A stretch of DNA of 47,889 bases from Actinomadura formosensis NBRC 14204. GTDB taxonomy: Bacteria > Actinomycetota > Actinomycetes > Streptosporangiales > Streptosporangiaceae. Of this stretch, positions 36,078 through 44,321 are shown in pieces (position 1 is the stretch's first letter; every line of letters starts with the position of its first letter). Below the pieces are notes generated by a model. That model saw nothing but the letters and a program-made list of their open reading frames with translations. It was not told where the DNA came from and did no database searches. The stretch is taken from NCBI RefSeq assembly GCF_001552155.1, contig NZ_BCQQ01000044.1, forward strand, positions 1-47,889. Reading direction: 5' to 3'. A program made the position numbers and the translations under genes.

Positions 36078-37594
36078 TCCGATCCCTTCCCGCGTGCGGC
36101 GGCGCGTCCGGCGCGGCGGCCGAAGAACGTGCCGTCGCCGAGGGACGTCCCGCTGACGTAGCCCTCGCCGTGCATCCCGGACGCCGCGCGGCCGGCCGCG
36201 TACAGGCCGGGCACCGGGTCGCCCGAGTGGTTCAGGACCTCGCCGTCCACGGACGTGTGCAGCCCGCCGAGCGTGAACCCGGCCGCGCCGGTGCCCTGCC
36301 CGGCGCCGCCGCCGAAGAAGCCCGCGGCCGGGTCGATCGCCGCGAACGGGGACTTCAGCGGACGCAGCCACTTGGCGTCCTTGTGGAAGTAGGGGTCCTC
36401 GCCCTTCTCCGCGTGCCGGTTGTACGTCTCGACCGTGGTCTCCAGGGCGCCGGGGGGCATGCCGAGCGACTCCTCCAGTTCGGCCAGGGTCTCGGTGACG
36501 TACTTGGGGAGGACGCCCCACCGGTCCGCCTCCGCGACGGACTCGTACCCCTCCTCGTCGATGATCGTCCAGTAGGGGCCGGGCTGGTGCCTGACGGCGT
36601 GGACGCTGTAGTGGCCGGGGTAGACGTCCTCGTTGACGAAGCGGCGGCCGAGGCCGTCCACGAGCATGCCGCGGCAGACCATCGCGGGCAGCGCGGTGAG
36701 CGCGATCTCGACCACCGACATGCGGCGGGTGGCGGCGCCGGTCGCGGTCGCCATCCGGATGCCGGAGCCGTCGTCGAGGCCGTCGCTGACCTTGCCGTGC
36801 CCGAGCAGCACCGGGGCGTGGTGGGCGAGCATCTCCTCGTTGTCGACGAATCCGCCGGTCGTGAGGACCACCGCCGTCCGGGCCCGGTAGGTGACCCGCT
36901 TGCCGTACCTGCGCGCCACCAGACCGGCGACCCGGCCGGTCTCGTCCAGGACGAGGTTCGTCGCCTGCGTGTCGACGTGCGTGCCGGCGCCCGCCCCGGT
37001 CGCGGCGGCCGACAGCCTCTCCATCAGCACGCCGCCGCCGAACCCGCGCGCCGCCGGGCGGTGCCCGCGCGGCACGGGGCGCGCGAGGGTGTTGTACGGC
37101 CAGGAGTTCTCCCCCAGCCACATCAGCCCGTCCTCCGACATGGGCATCCATGTCGGCGAGTCGTGCAGGCTGTGGTTGAACTCGACCCCGCACTCGCGGA
37201 ACCACGCGAAGTGCTCGACGCTCCCGTCGCAGTACAGCCGGATCTTCTCGGTGTCGGCGTTCGGGCCGAGCGCGGCCTCCAGGTAGGCGTACATGTTGTC
37301 GGGGTCGTCGTCGAACCCGCACGCCTTCTGCACCTCGGTGCCGCCGCCGAGGTACAGCTCGCCGCCGGACTGCGCGGACGAGCCGCCGGGGCCGCTCGCC
37401 CGCTCCAGCACCAGGACGTCCGCGCCGGCGCGGGCGGCCTCGAACGCCGCCGCCGCGCCCGCGCAGCCGAACCCGACGACGAGCACGTCGCACGCGTGGT
37501 CGAACTCGCCGATGTCGCTCAGCGCCACCGGCTCGACGGAAGAACGCCTTCGGTCGATTGATTGGTGGTGGGTGGGGGCTGGAGGACGGGACAC
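36074..37594 (-). CDS. FAD-binding dehydrogenase, 3-ketosteroid delta4-(5alpha)-dehydrogenase-like
   Basis: 506 aa. FAD motif DVLVVGFGCAGAAAAFEAAR (about residue 36) and GGSSAQSGGELYLGGGTEVQ. The C-terminal segment GEGYVSGTSLGDG gives Tyr479-x-Ser481, matching the Tyr466/Ser468 pair reported for the Rhodococcus jostii delta4-(5alpha)-KSTD, rather than the Y-P-G-P-G of KstD. This enzyme would introduce the 4-ene into saturated 3-ketosteroids. GTG at 37594 lies four bases after the hsaC stop, with GGGAAG upstream. In the hsaD operon. Other fumarate-reductase-type flavoproteins remain possible. Confidence 0.8.
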   Translation of the reverse strand: MSRPPAPTHHQSIDRRRSSVEPVALSDIGEFDHACDVLVVGFGCAGAAAAFEAARAGADVLVLERASGPGGSSAQSGGELYLGGGTEVQKACGFDDDPDNMYAYLEAALGPNADTEKIRLYCDGSVEHFAWFRECGVEFNHSLHDSPTWMPMSEDGLMWLGENSWPYNTLARPVPRGHRPAARGFGGGVLMERLSAAATGAGAGTHVDTQATNLVLDETGRVAGLVARRYGKRVTYRARTAVVLTTGGFVDNEEMLAHHAPVLLGHGKVSDGLDDGSGIRMATATGAATRRMSVVEIALTALPAMVCRGMLVDGLGRRFVNEDVYPGHYSVHAVRHQPGPYWTIIDEEGYESVAEADRWGVLPKYVTETLAELEESLGMPPGALETTVETYNRHAEKGEDPYFHKDAKWLRPLKSPFAAIDPAAGFFGGGAGQGTGAAGFTLGGLHTSVDGEVLNHSGDPVPGLYAAGRAASGMHGEGYVSGTSLGDGTFFGRRAGRAAARGKGSE

Positions 37595-37598
37595 TCGA

Positions 37599-38507
37599 TC
37601 ACTTCCCGGGCGGGGTGAACGCGGCCAGCGGCTCGGAGCCGGACCAGTCGTGACCCCAGTAGCTGTCCCTGGTGATCTCCTCGGCGGTGTAGTACGTCTC
37701 GTCCACGAGCAGGCCCTCGCAGCCGTACTCGATGTCCCAGCCGCCGGGCGCCCGGACGTAGAACGACACCATCTTGTCGTTGGTGTGCCGGCCCAGCGTG
37801 GACGAGATGGAGAAGCCCTTCTCCTTGACGGTGTCGAGCGCGATGCCGACCGCGTCCAGGGTGTCGACCTCCACCATCAGGTGGACGAGCCCGGGGTCGC
37901 CGTCGTGCGGGGCCGGGCAGACCGCGAGGCTGTGGTGCCGCTCGTTGACGCCCATGAAGCGGATCCGCACCGCACCGCCGCCGACCTTCATCGCGCCGCG
38001 CGGCAGGAACCCGAGGACCTCGTTGTAGAACGCGGCGGTCTCGGCGAAGTTCGGGGTCGGCAGGACGACGTGGCCCATGCCCAGCGGCCCGGTGACGAAC
38101 TTCTGCGCGAAGGCGGTGCGGACGGGGCTGTGGTCGAGCACCGGGCCGAAGAACACCTCGACGGGGGTGCCGCCGGGGTCGGTGAAGGCGATGACCTCCT
38201 CGGCGTCCCGTTCGGCCGCCTCCTTGGGGGTCAGCGCCGTCACGGCCGTCCCGGACTTCTCGACGGCCTCGCGGACGGCGGCGAGCGCGTACTGGTCGCG
38301 CACCTCCCAGCCGACGGCCAGCACCCGGTCGCTGTCGCCGGGCAGCACCTGGAGGCGCGACCGGCGCTCGTCCATGCGCAGGTACAGGCCGTCCGGGTCG
38401 GCGCCGCCGCCCTCGGCGAACCCGAGCCCGTCGAGGGCGAACTCGCGCCAGCGTTCGATGTGGCGGGTCTGGACCTTGAGATAACCCAGCCCTCGGATCT
38501 GCGTCAC
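37599..38507 (-). CDS. hsaC: 3,4-dihydroxy-9,10-seconandrost-1,3,5(10)-triene-9,17-dione 4,5-dioxygenase
   Basis: 302 aa two-domain type I extradiol dioxygenase. Iron ligands are His146 (GMGHVVLP), His209 (GLVHLMVEV) and Glu260 (WDIEYGCEG), with the active-site RHHSLAVC at about 190-197; these match BphC positions 146/210/260. It cleaves the catechol ring A of the seco-steroid to 4,9-DSHA. GTG at 38507 with GAGG nearby. It follows hsaA after an 86-bp gap that holds a large hairpin, and is followed 4 bp later by the delta4-dehydrogenase-like gene. Confidence 0.94.
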   Translation of the reverse strand: MTQIRGLGYLKVQTRHIERWREFALDGLGFAEGGGADPDGLYLRMDERRSRLQVLPGDSDRVLAVGWEVRDQYALAAVREAVEKSGTAVTALTPKEAAERDAEEVIAFTDPGGTPVEVFFGPVLDHSPVRTAFAQKFVTGPLGMGHVVLPTPNFAETAAFYNEVLGFLPRGAMKVGGGAVRIRFMGVNERHHSLAVCPAPHDGDPGLVHLMVEVDTLDAVGIALDTVKEKGFSISSTLGRHTNDKMVSFYVRAPGGWDIEYGCEGLLVDETYYTAEEITRDSYWGHDWSGSEPLAAFTPPGK

Positions 38508-38535
38508 TATCCTCGATCCCTTCTGCTTCGTTGAG

Positions 38536-38585
38536 TTGCGGCGTGTTGGGGTCATGAAGGCGCCCATGACCCCGACACGCCGCAA
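38536..38585 (-). other. Large 21-bp stem hairpin between hsaA and hsaC
   Basis: The arm at 38536-38556 (begins TTGCGGCGTG) pairs with 38565-38585 (ends CACGCCGCAA) over 21 positions with one mismatch (G-T-type in one RNA strand), and an 8-nt loop AAGGCGCC. No T-run on the minus strand. It lies inside the operon, so it may set the relative levels of hsaA and hsaC by attenuation, processing or mRNA protection. Confidence 0.7.
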
Positions 38586-38593
38586 GTGAGCGT

Positions 38594-39778
38594 TTAGATC
38601 ATCGACCGCAGCGGACCCTGCGGGGGCTCGATGTCCAGGTCCGTCAGCGCGGACACGTGGTAGACCGAGCCCGGCACGTGGATCGCGTGCGCGAGGCCGA
38701 CGTGCGCGTCCCGCCAGAACCGCTGGATCGGGTTGTCGGTCCGCATCGCGTTGCCGCCGGACCGGACCACGATCTCGGTCATCGCCTGCACCGCCCGCCA
38801 CGCCGCGCGCACCTGGGTGCGGCGGCCGGCGGCGCGCTCGGCGAACGTCGGCACGTGCCCGGAGGCGACCATGTCGTACATGCGCGAGCAGTTGTCGAGC
38901 AGCGCCGTCCGGGACGCCTTGATCTCCTCGGCCGCCTCGCTGATCGCGTACAGCACGTACGGGTCGTCCTTGATCTTCGTGCCGGTGATCTGGACGCGGT
39001 TCCGCTGGTAGGCCAGGTGGTGGTACAGCGCGCCCTCGGCGATGCCGATCACCGCGGAGGTGATGCCGAGCGGGAACACGCAGGAGAACGGCATCAGGTA
39101 GGACGGGTTGGTCAGCCCGGCCTCGCGCGGCGCGGTCCCGTCCACGACCTTGGTGTACTCCAGCGTCCGGTACGCCGGGACGAAGGCGTCCTTGACGATG
39201 ATGTCCTTGCTGCCGGTGCCGCTCAGCCCGGTGACGTTCCAGGAGTCCTCGACGATCTCGTAGTCGGAGCGGGGCAGGATCAGGTGCAGCGACCGGGGCG
39301 GCTGCGCCATCTTGCCCTCCTCGTCGCCCAGCATTCCGCCGAGGAAGATCCAGTCGCAGTGGTCGGTGCCGGACGAGAACTGCCAGCGGCCGTTGAAGAT
39401 GTAGCCGCCGTCCACCGGCCGGGCGATGCCCATGGGCGCGTACGGGGACGCGATCCAGGTGTCGGGGTCCTCGCCCCAGACCTCCTGGCGCACCTTCGGG
39501 TCCGCGTAGGCCATCTCCCACGGGTGGACGCCGACGATGCCGGCGATCCAGCCGGTGGAGCCGTCGAGGGAGGCGGTCCCCATCACCGTCTCGGCGAACT
39601 CGCGGGGGTGCGCCTCAAGACCGCCGTGTTCCTTCGGCTGCAGCAGCCGGATCGCGCCGGACTCGCGCAGGATCGACGCGGCCTTGTCGTCCAGCCGGCC
39701 GAGGGACTCGTTGGCCGGGCCGAGTTCGCGGATCTGCTCCGCCCGCTCCATGATCGTGTCAAGCACGCGGTTCGCCAT
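38594..39778 (-). CDS. hsaA: 3-HSA hydroxylase, oxygenase component
   Basis: 394 aa, the usual HsaA length. The acyl-CoA-dehydrogenase fold includes IRLLQPKEHGGLEAHPREFA, DGSTGWIAGIVGVHPWEMAY, FNGRWQFSSGTDHCDWIFLG, VTGLSGTGSKDIIVKDAFVP and GNAMRTDNPIQRFWRDAHVG. It converts the 3-hydroxy-seco-steroid phenol to the catechol using FMNH2 from HsaB. In the hsaD operon, 22 bp after kshB. A second HsaA-like gene lies at 27103. Confidence 0.94.
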   Translation of the reverse strand: MANRVLDTIMERAEQIRELGPANESLGRLDDKAASILRESGAIRLLQPKEHGGLEAHPREFAETVMGTASLDGSTGWIAGIVGVHPWEMAYADPKVRQEVWGEDPDTWIASPYAPMGIARPVDGGYIFNGRWQFSSGTDHCDWIFLGGMLGDEEGKMAQPPRSLHLILPRSDYEIVEDSWNVTGLSGTGSKDIIVKDAFVPAYRTLEYTKVVDGTAPREAGLTNPSYLMPFSCVFPLGITSAVIGIAEGALYHHLAYQRNRVQITGTKIKDDPYVLYAISEAAEEIKASRTALLDNCSRMYDMVASGHVPTFAERAAGRRTQVRAAWRAVQAMTEIVVRSGGNAMRTDNPIQRFWRDAHVGLAHAIHVPGSVYHVSALTDLDIEPPQGPLRSMI

Positions 39779-39800
39779 CGCCTGTCTCCCGTGGTGTGTT

Positions 39801-40820
39801 TCAGCCGTCGTAGGTGATCTTCAGCCGGTCGGTGACCGGCCTCGCCTGACAGGCGAGGATGAGGCCGTCGGCGAGATCCTGCTCGTCGAGGACCGTGTTG
39901 GCGTCCATGACCGCCTCCCCCTCCACGACCACGCAGGCGCAGGCCGCGCACGACCCCTCGCGGCAGGAGAACGGGGCGTCGACGCCGGCGCGCCGCAGCG
40001 CGTCGAGCAGCAGTTCGGACTTCGGCCACGGCACCGTGCGGGTCTCGCCGTCCATCTCGACCTCGATCTCGCCGGCGTCCCCGCCCGCGGCGGGCTCGTC
40101 GGCGGGCTCGGGCTCCTCGAACGGGTCGCCCTCCAGCGAGAAGAAACGCTCGACGTGGACGCGCATGCCGAGGCCGGTGAAGGTGTCGGTGACCAGGTCC
40201 ATGAAGACCCCCGGCCCGCACACGAACGCCTGCCGCCCGGTGTACGGGGCGGCCAGGGACCGCAGGACGGCGGGCGTCGGAAGGCCCTGCACCGACTCCA
40301 GGATGTGGACGACCGTGAGCCGGCCGGGGTGCCGCTCGGTCAGCGCCCGCAGCTCGTCCGCGAAGATCACCGACCTTTCGTCCCGGTTGGCGTAGAGCAG
40401 CGTCACCGTGCCGCTCCCGCCCGCCAGGCACGACTTCAGGATGGACATCACCGGGGTGATGCCGCTGCCGCCCGCGACGAGCAGCAGGTCGTCGTCCAGC
40501 GAGGACGGCGTGAACGTGCCCGCCGGGCGCAGCACCTCCAGCACGTCGCCCGCCGTGACGTTGTCGCAGATCCAGTTGGATCCGAGACCGCCCGCGACCC
40601 GCTTGACCGTCACCTTCAGCCGGTCGTCGGTGAGCGGCGAGCTGCACAGCGAGTAGCAGCGCGCCGCCCAGCCGTTCTCGACCGGGACCCGGACGGTCAG
40701 GAACTGCCCGGGCCGGTAGGTGAACCGGCTCCGGTCGCCCTCGGCGGGTTCGAGGACGAGCGAGCGGGCGTCGGCCGTCTCGTGGACGACCTCCACCACC
40801 CGCGCCTTCAACGCCGTCAT
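39801..40820 (-). CDS. kshB: 3-ketosteroid 9alpha-monooxygenase, ferredoxin reductase subunit
   Basis: 339 aa. Order: ferredoxin-reductase FAD domain with RCYSLCSSP (about residue 54), NAD domain with LLVAGGSGITPVMSILKSCL and FVCGPGVFMD, a Pro/Glu-rich linker, and a C-terminal plant-type [2Fe-2S] domain with C-x4-C-x2-C in CREGSCAACAC and a fourth Cys in ILACQA. It passes electrons from NADH to KshA. Its start overlaps the kstD stop by four bases. Confidence 0.93.
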   Translation of the reverse strand: MTALKARVVEVVHETADARSLVLEPAEGDRSRFTYRPGQFLTVRVPVENGWAARCYSLCSSPLTDDRLKVTVKRVAGGLGSNWICDNVTAGDVLEVLRPAGTFTPSSLDDDLLLVAGGSGITPVMSILKSCLAGGSGTVTLLYANRDERSVIFADELRALTERHPGRLTVVHILESVQGLPTPAVLRSLAAPYTGRQAFVCGPGVFMDLVTDTFTGLGMRVHVERFFSLEGDPFEEPEPADEPAAGGDAGEIEVEMDGETRTVPWPKSELLLDALRRAGVDAPFSCREGSCAACACVVVEGEAVMDANTVLDEQDLADGLILACQARPVTDRLKITYDG

Positions 40821-42532
40821 GAGGGTCCCGCGGCCTTCCCGGCGGCGTGCCGCGCGGCGATGTAGCCGAACACGATGGACGGGCCGATCGTCGCGCCCGG
40901 TCCCGCGTACTCGTTGCCCATCACCGACGCCGCCGAGTTGCCCGTCACGTACAGGCCCTCGATGACCGTCCCGTCCTCACGCAGGACGCGGGCGTGCTCG
41001 TCGGACACGAGGCCGCCCTTGGTGCCGAGGTCGCCGACCTCCATCCGGAACGCGTAGTACGGGGCGCCGTCGATCACGTCGAGGTTCGGGTTCTTCAGGT
41101 TGGGGTCGCCGTAGTAGCGGTCGTAGGCGGAGTCGCCGCGACCGAACTCGGGGTCCTTGGCCGCGCGGGCGTACTCGTTGAACGTCTGGACGGTCTCCGA
41201 CAGGGCGTCCGCCGGGACGCCGATCTTGCCGGCCAGCTCGGCGAGCGAGTCCGCCCTGAACGCGATGCCCTTGTCGTAGAACGCCTTCGGGATCGGCGCG
41301 CCCGGCAGGATCTGCGCGAACGGGTAGCGGGCGCGGGCCTTCGCGTCCATCACGAACCAGCAGGGGACGTGCCCGCCCGCCAGCTGGTCGTGGACGAAGT
41401 TGACGTACGGCGCCGACTCGTTGGTGAACCGCCTGCCCTCCTGCGACACGATCACCGACCGCGGGATGCACCGCTCCGACAGCAGCGGGATCGTCGCCCC
41501 GGCCGGGTGCCGGACCGCCGGCATCCACCAGGCGTCGTCCATCAGGTCCAGGGCCGCGCCGACGCGTTCACCGGCGCGGATGCCGTCGCCGGTGTTCTCG
41601 CGGGCGCCCATGGCGAAGTCCTCCTGGCCGCCCTTCGGCAGGTACCTGTCGCGCATCTCCTGGTTGTGGTCGAACCCGCCCGTCGCGAGCAGGACGCCCT
41701 TGCGGCCGCGGATGCGCACGGTCTCGCCGTCGCGGGTGGCGACGATCCCGATGACGCGGCCGTCCTCGCCCGTGACCAGCTCGGTCATGGTGGTCTTGAG
41801 CCAGAGCGGGACGCCGGCGTCCTTGAGCGCCATCCGCAGCCGCGCCGCGAGCGCCCGGCCGCCCGTCGCCATGTGCCGGCGGCGGATCATGTTGGACGAT
41901 ACGCGCCACGCCGCGACCAGCGACGCGCGGCGGCCCGTCCAGGTGCGCTTGGCCATCGCGAGGTCGTGGTAGTCCTTCGCGGTGATCCACAGGCCGAGCG
42001 GGCCCTTCAGGTTGTTCGGCCGCTGGTAGCGCTCGTCCTCGCCGAGCTTGCGGGTGTCGAACGGCTTGGCCTCGATGGACCGGCCGAGCGCGCGCCCGCC
42101 CTCGTACTCGGGGTGGTAGTCGGAGTAGCCCTTCGTCCAGAAGAACTTCATCCACCTGCTCCGGCAGATGAGTTCCATCGCGGCGGGGCCGTTGTCGACG
42201 AAGGCGTCCAGGCGCGCGGCGGGGACGCGGCCCTCGGTGAGCCGGTCGAGGTAGGCGCGGATCGACTCGCGGCTGTCGTCGTGGCCGAGCGCCTTCAGCG
42301 TCGGGTTGTTCGGGATCCAGATGCCGCCGCCGGAGATCGCGGTGGAGCCGCCGAACCTCTTGCCCTTCTCGACGATCAGCGCGGACATGCCGGTGTCGTG
42401 CGCGGTCAGCGCCGCCGCCATCCCGCCGCCGCCGCTGCCGACGATGACGAGGTCGTACTCGTGGTCCCAGTCGCTCATGGGGGCCTCCGGCGAGGCGGCG
42501 GCCTCCCGCGCCTCCTGGTTCGCTTCGCTCAT
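40817..42532 (-). CDS. kstD: 3-ketosteroid-delta1-dehydrogenase
   Basis: 571 aa from ATG at 42532, which overlaps the hsaD stop (ATGA); ATG at 42478 (553 aa, GGAGG upstream) is equally plausible and gives a more usual N-terminus, MSDWDHEYDLVIVGSGGGGM. It aligns closely with Rhodococcus KstD: SGGGIWIPNNPTLKALG, KGYSDYHPEYEGGRALGRSI, KPFDTRKLG, DDAWWMPAVRHPAG and DPEFGRGDSAYDRYYGD. Catalytic tyrosines equivalent to 119, 318 and 487 are all present (SDYHPE, SAPYVNF, NEYAGPGATIG). It makes the 1,4-diene before KshAB hydroxylation. Confidence 0.94.
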   Translation of the reverse strand: MSEANQEAREAAASPEAPMSDWDHEYDLVIVGSGGGGMAAALTAHDTGMSALIVEKGKRFGGSTAISGGGIWIPNNPTLKALGHDDSRESIRAYLDRLTEGRVPAARLDAFVDNGPAAMELICRSRWMKFFWTKGYSDYHPEYEGGRALGRSIEAKPFDTRKLGEDERYQRPNNLKGPLGLWITAKDYHDLAMAKRTWTGRRASLVAAWRVSSNMIRRRHMATGGRALAARLRMALKDAGVPLWLKTTMTELVTGEDGRVIGIVATRDGETVRIRGRKGVLLATGGFDHNQEMRDRYLPKGGQEDFAMGARENTGDGIRAGERVGAALDLMDDAWWMPAVRHPAGATIPLLSERCIPRSVIVSQEGRRFTNESAPYVNFVHDQLAGGHVPCWFVMDAKARARYPFAQILPGAPIPKAFYDKGIAFRADSLAELAGKIGVPADALSETVQTFNEYARAAKDPEFGRGDSAYDRYYGDPNLKNPNLDVIDGAPYYAFRMEVGDLGTKGGLVSDEHARVLREDGTVIEGLYVTGNSAASVMGNEYAGPGATIGPSIVFGYIAARHAAGKAAGPS

Positions 42533-43398
42533 TTCGCGTCCTCGGCGGTCAGGAAGGCGAGGACGGCGTTCTCCCAGGCGGCCTTCTGCTCGATCATCAC
42601 CCAGTGGCCGCAGTTCGGGAAGATGCTGACCTGGACGTCCGGGATCGTCCGCATCGGGATCAGCGCCATGTCGACGGGGCTGACGCGGTCGTCGCGTCCC
42701 CAGGTGATGAGGGTCTTGGCCTTGAGCTTGTGGAGCATCGCCCAGTAGGGCGGCTCGTCGGAGGCCGCCATCGCCTTGGCGCGGGCCGCCATCGCCTTCG
42801 ATCCGTACATGCGGCGGGCGCTCGCGAGCGTGTCGGGGTCGGTGGCCTGCCGCCAGCGCTCCTCGATCATCTCCTCGGTGATCGTCCGCGGGTCGTGGAC
42901 CATCGAGTTCAGCCACCGGACCAGGCCCTCGCGGGTCGGGTCGTCGGTGAACTCCGCCAGCAGCCTGATGCCCTCGCCGGGCGCGGGGCTGAACACGTTC
43001 CGCCCGATCCCGCCGATGGTGACCAGCCGCCGGACGCGGTCCGGGTGCCGCAGCGCCACCTGCGTCCCGATGATGCCGCCCATCGAGTTGCCGATCACGT
43101 CGACCCGGCTCAGGCCCAGGCCGTCCAGGAACCGGACGGCCGCGCCGCCGGCCGCCATCATCGGGTGCTCGTCGGTCGGGTCGCTGACCCCGAAGCCGGG
43201 GAATTCGAGGACCAGGCACCGGAAGTGCCCGGCGAACCGGGAGAGGTTGCCGCGGAAGTTCCGCCAGCCGGTGACGCCGGGGCCGGACCCGTGCAGCATC
43301 AGCAGGGGCGGGCCCTCGCCGGCCTCGTGGTAGCGCAGGACGCCCCGATCGGTGGCGAGCTCGCGCAACGTCGACTCGTAGGTCAGCTCCGCAGGCAT
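42529..43398 (-). CDS. hsaD: 4,9-DSHA hydrolase (meta-cleavage product hydrolase)
   Basis: 289 aa alpha/beta hydrolase. Oxyanion/N-terminal motif LMLHGSGPGVTGWRNFRGNL, nucleophile Ser105 in IGNSMGGI, Asp236 in WGRDDRVSP and His265 in FPNCGHW. Length and motifs fit HsaD (about 291 aa). It hydrolyses the HsaC product into a hexadienoate and the HIP-type acid. First gene of the nine-gene operon; GGGAG precedes ATG at 43398 and dyad h lies upstream. Confidence 0.93.
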   Translation of the reverse strand: MPAELTYESTLRELATDRGVLRYHEAGEGPPLLMLHGSGPGVTGWRNFRGNLSRFAGHFRCLVLEFPGFGVSDPTDEHPMMAAGGAAVRFLDGLGLSRVDVIGNSMGGIIGTQVALRHPDRVRRLVTIGGIGRNVFSPAPGEGIRLLAEFTDDPTREGLVRWLNSMVHDPRTITEEMIEERWRQATDPDTLASARRMYGSKAMAARAKAMAASDEPPYWAMLHKLKAKTLITWGRDDRVSPVDMALIPMRTIPDVQVSIFPNCGHWVMIEQKAAWENAVLAFLTAEDAK

Positions 43399-43467
43399 GA
43401 TCTCCCAGTCCTTCGACGGTGGCTTGACGGGAACGTAATCTTCGGGGGGACAAGGTCACCCGGGACA

Positions 43468-43482
43468 TCCCGATCAGCGGGA
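43468..43482 (-). promoter_or_regulatory. Regulon dyad h, upstream of the hsaD operon
   Basis: TCCCGATCAGCGGGA differs from the perfect palindrome at one base. The minus-strand hexamer TACGTT (43437-43432) has its third base 40 nt from the centre, placing the transcript start about 27 nt before hsaD. Confidence 0.7.
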
Positions 43483-43525
43483 CGCGGGTCTCATCCGGGT
43501 TCGGCGGGGCCGGTCCGGGACGCGC

Positions 43526-43540
43526 TTCCACTCATCGGGA
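43526..43540 (+). promoter_or_regulatory. Regulon dyad i, upstream of hsaB
   Basis: TTCCACTCATCGGGA matches the motif at twelve of fifteen positions. TACGGT (43572-43577) lies 41 nt from the centre. Dyads h and i are 58 bp apart and point outward. Confidence 0.55.
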
Positions 43541-43586
43541 TCGGCGCGTACCCGGGCGTCCGGGCCGTGTCTACGGTTCCGGCGAA

Positions 43587-43602
43587 CCGGTCACTTGACC
43601 GG
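43587..43602 (+). other. Hairpin in the hsaB leader
   Basis: CCGGTC (43587-43592) pairs with GACCGG (43597-43602) around a 4-nt loop, next to another short repeat GGTTC/GAACC at 43575-43588. They lie at or just after the predicted start of the roughly 120-nt hsaB leader. Confidence 0.45.
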
Positions 43603-43657
43603 CACAACGTCCCCCTGCTCACTGGACATTGCGGCTTATTGGGCATTGTTGAGGGAG

Positions 43658-43747
43658 ATGTTGTCGTTGAACAGACCGCGTCCCGCACCGAGCCCCGAGG
43701 TGAACAGATGCCAGCCGAGCCCGCGCTCACCGCAGACACCGGCGTGA
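43658..43747 (+). CDS. Possible 29-codon upstream ORF overlapping the hsaB start
   Basis: ATG at 43658, four bases after GAGGG, opens a 29-codon frame (MLSLNRPRPAPSPEV at its start) that ends at TGA 43745-43747, 40 bases inside hsaB in another frame. The content is Pro/Arg/Ser-rich and shows no family. It may modulate hsaB translation or be chance; only its good ribosome site and the long leader support it. Confidence 0.3.
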   Translation: MLSLNRPRPAPSPEVNRCQPSPRSPQTPA

Positions 43748-44307
43748 CGCCGTCCGATGCCGCCGCTCCCGAGCCGGCGGAGTTCCGGAAGGCCATGGCG
43801 GAGTTCGCCACGGGCGTCACCGTGGTCACCGCCCTCGACGGCGGCGAACCCGTCGGCTTCGCCTGCCAGTCGTTCGCGTCGGTGTCCCTCGAACCGCCGC
43901 TGATCCTGTTCTGCGCGGACAAGCGCGGCCGGTCGTGGCCGCGGATCCGCGCGGCCGGGCGGTTCTGCGTCAACGTGCTGGGCGAGGAGCAGCGCGACCT
44001 GTGCGAACGGTTCGGGTCCAGCCGGGGCAGGAAGTTCGAGGAGCTGGACTGGGAAGTGTCGGAGTGGGGCACGCCCACACTGCCGGAGGTCCTGCTCGCC
44101 GTCCACGCGGTCGTCCACGACGTGCACGATGCCGGCGACCACGATGTCGTGATCGGGCGGGTCCTGGAGGTGGAGCGGCACGAGGTGCGCGACGGCGCCT
44201 GGCGGCGTCCGATGGTGTTCTTCCGCAGCCGGTTCGGCGTCGGCGAGCCGGACGCGCCGATCGCCCCGGACCCGTGGGGCCTCGGCGACCGGTGGGGCTG
44301 GGGCTGA
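43708..44307 (+). CDS. hsaB: Flavin reductase component of 3-HSA hydroxylase
   Basis: 199 aa. FMN-binding flavin-reductase fold: FRKAMAEFATGVTVVTALDG, VGFACQSFASVSLEPPLILF, RSWPRIRAAGRFCVNVLGEE and DHDVVIGRVLEVE, all closely like mycobacterial HsaB (recalled). It supplies reduced flavin to HsaA, and probably to the HsaA-like enzyme at 27103. ATG at 43708 after GAGG. Transcribed alone and divergent from the hsaD operon; converges with the IclR gene 14 bp away. Confidence 0.92.
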   Translation: MPAEPALTADTGVTPSDAAAPEPAEFRKAMAEFATGVTVVTALDGGEPVGFACQSFASVSLEPPLILFCADKRGRSWPRIRAAGRFCVNVLGEEQRDLCERFGSSRGRKFEELDWEVSEWGTPTLPEVLLAVHAVVHDVHDAGDHDVVIGRVLEVERHEVRDGAWRRPMVFFRSRFGVGEPDAPIAPDPWGLGDRWGWG

Positions 44308-44321
44308 GGTCCGCCCGGCGC

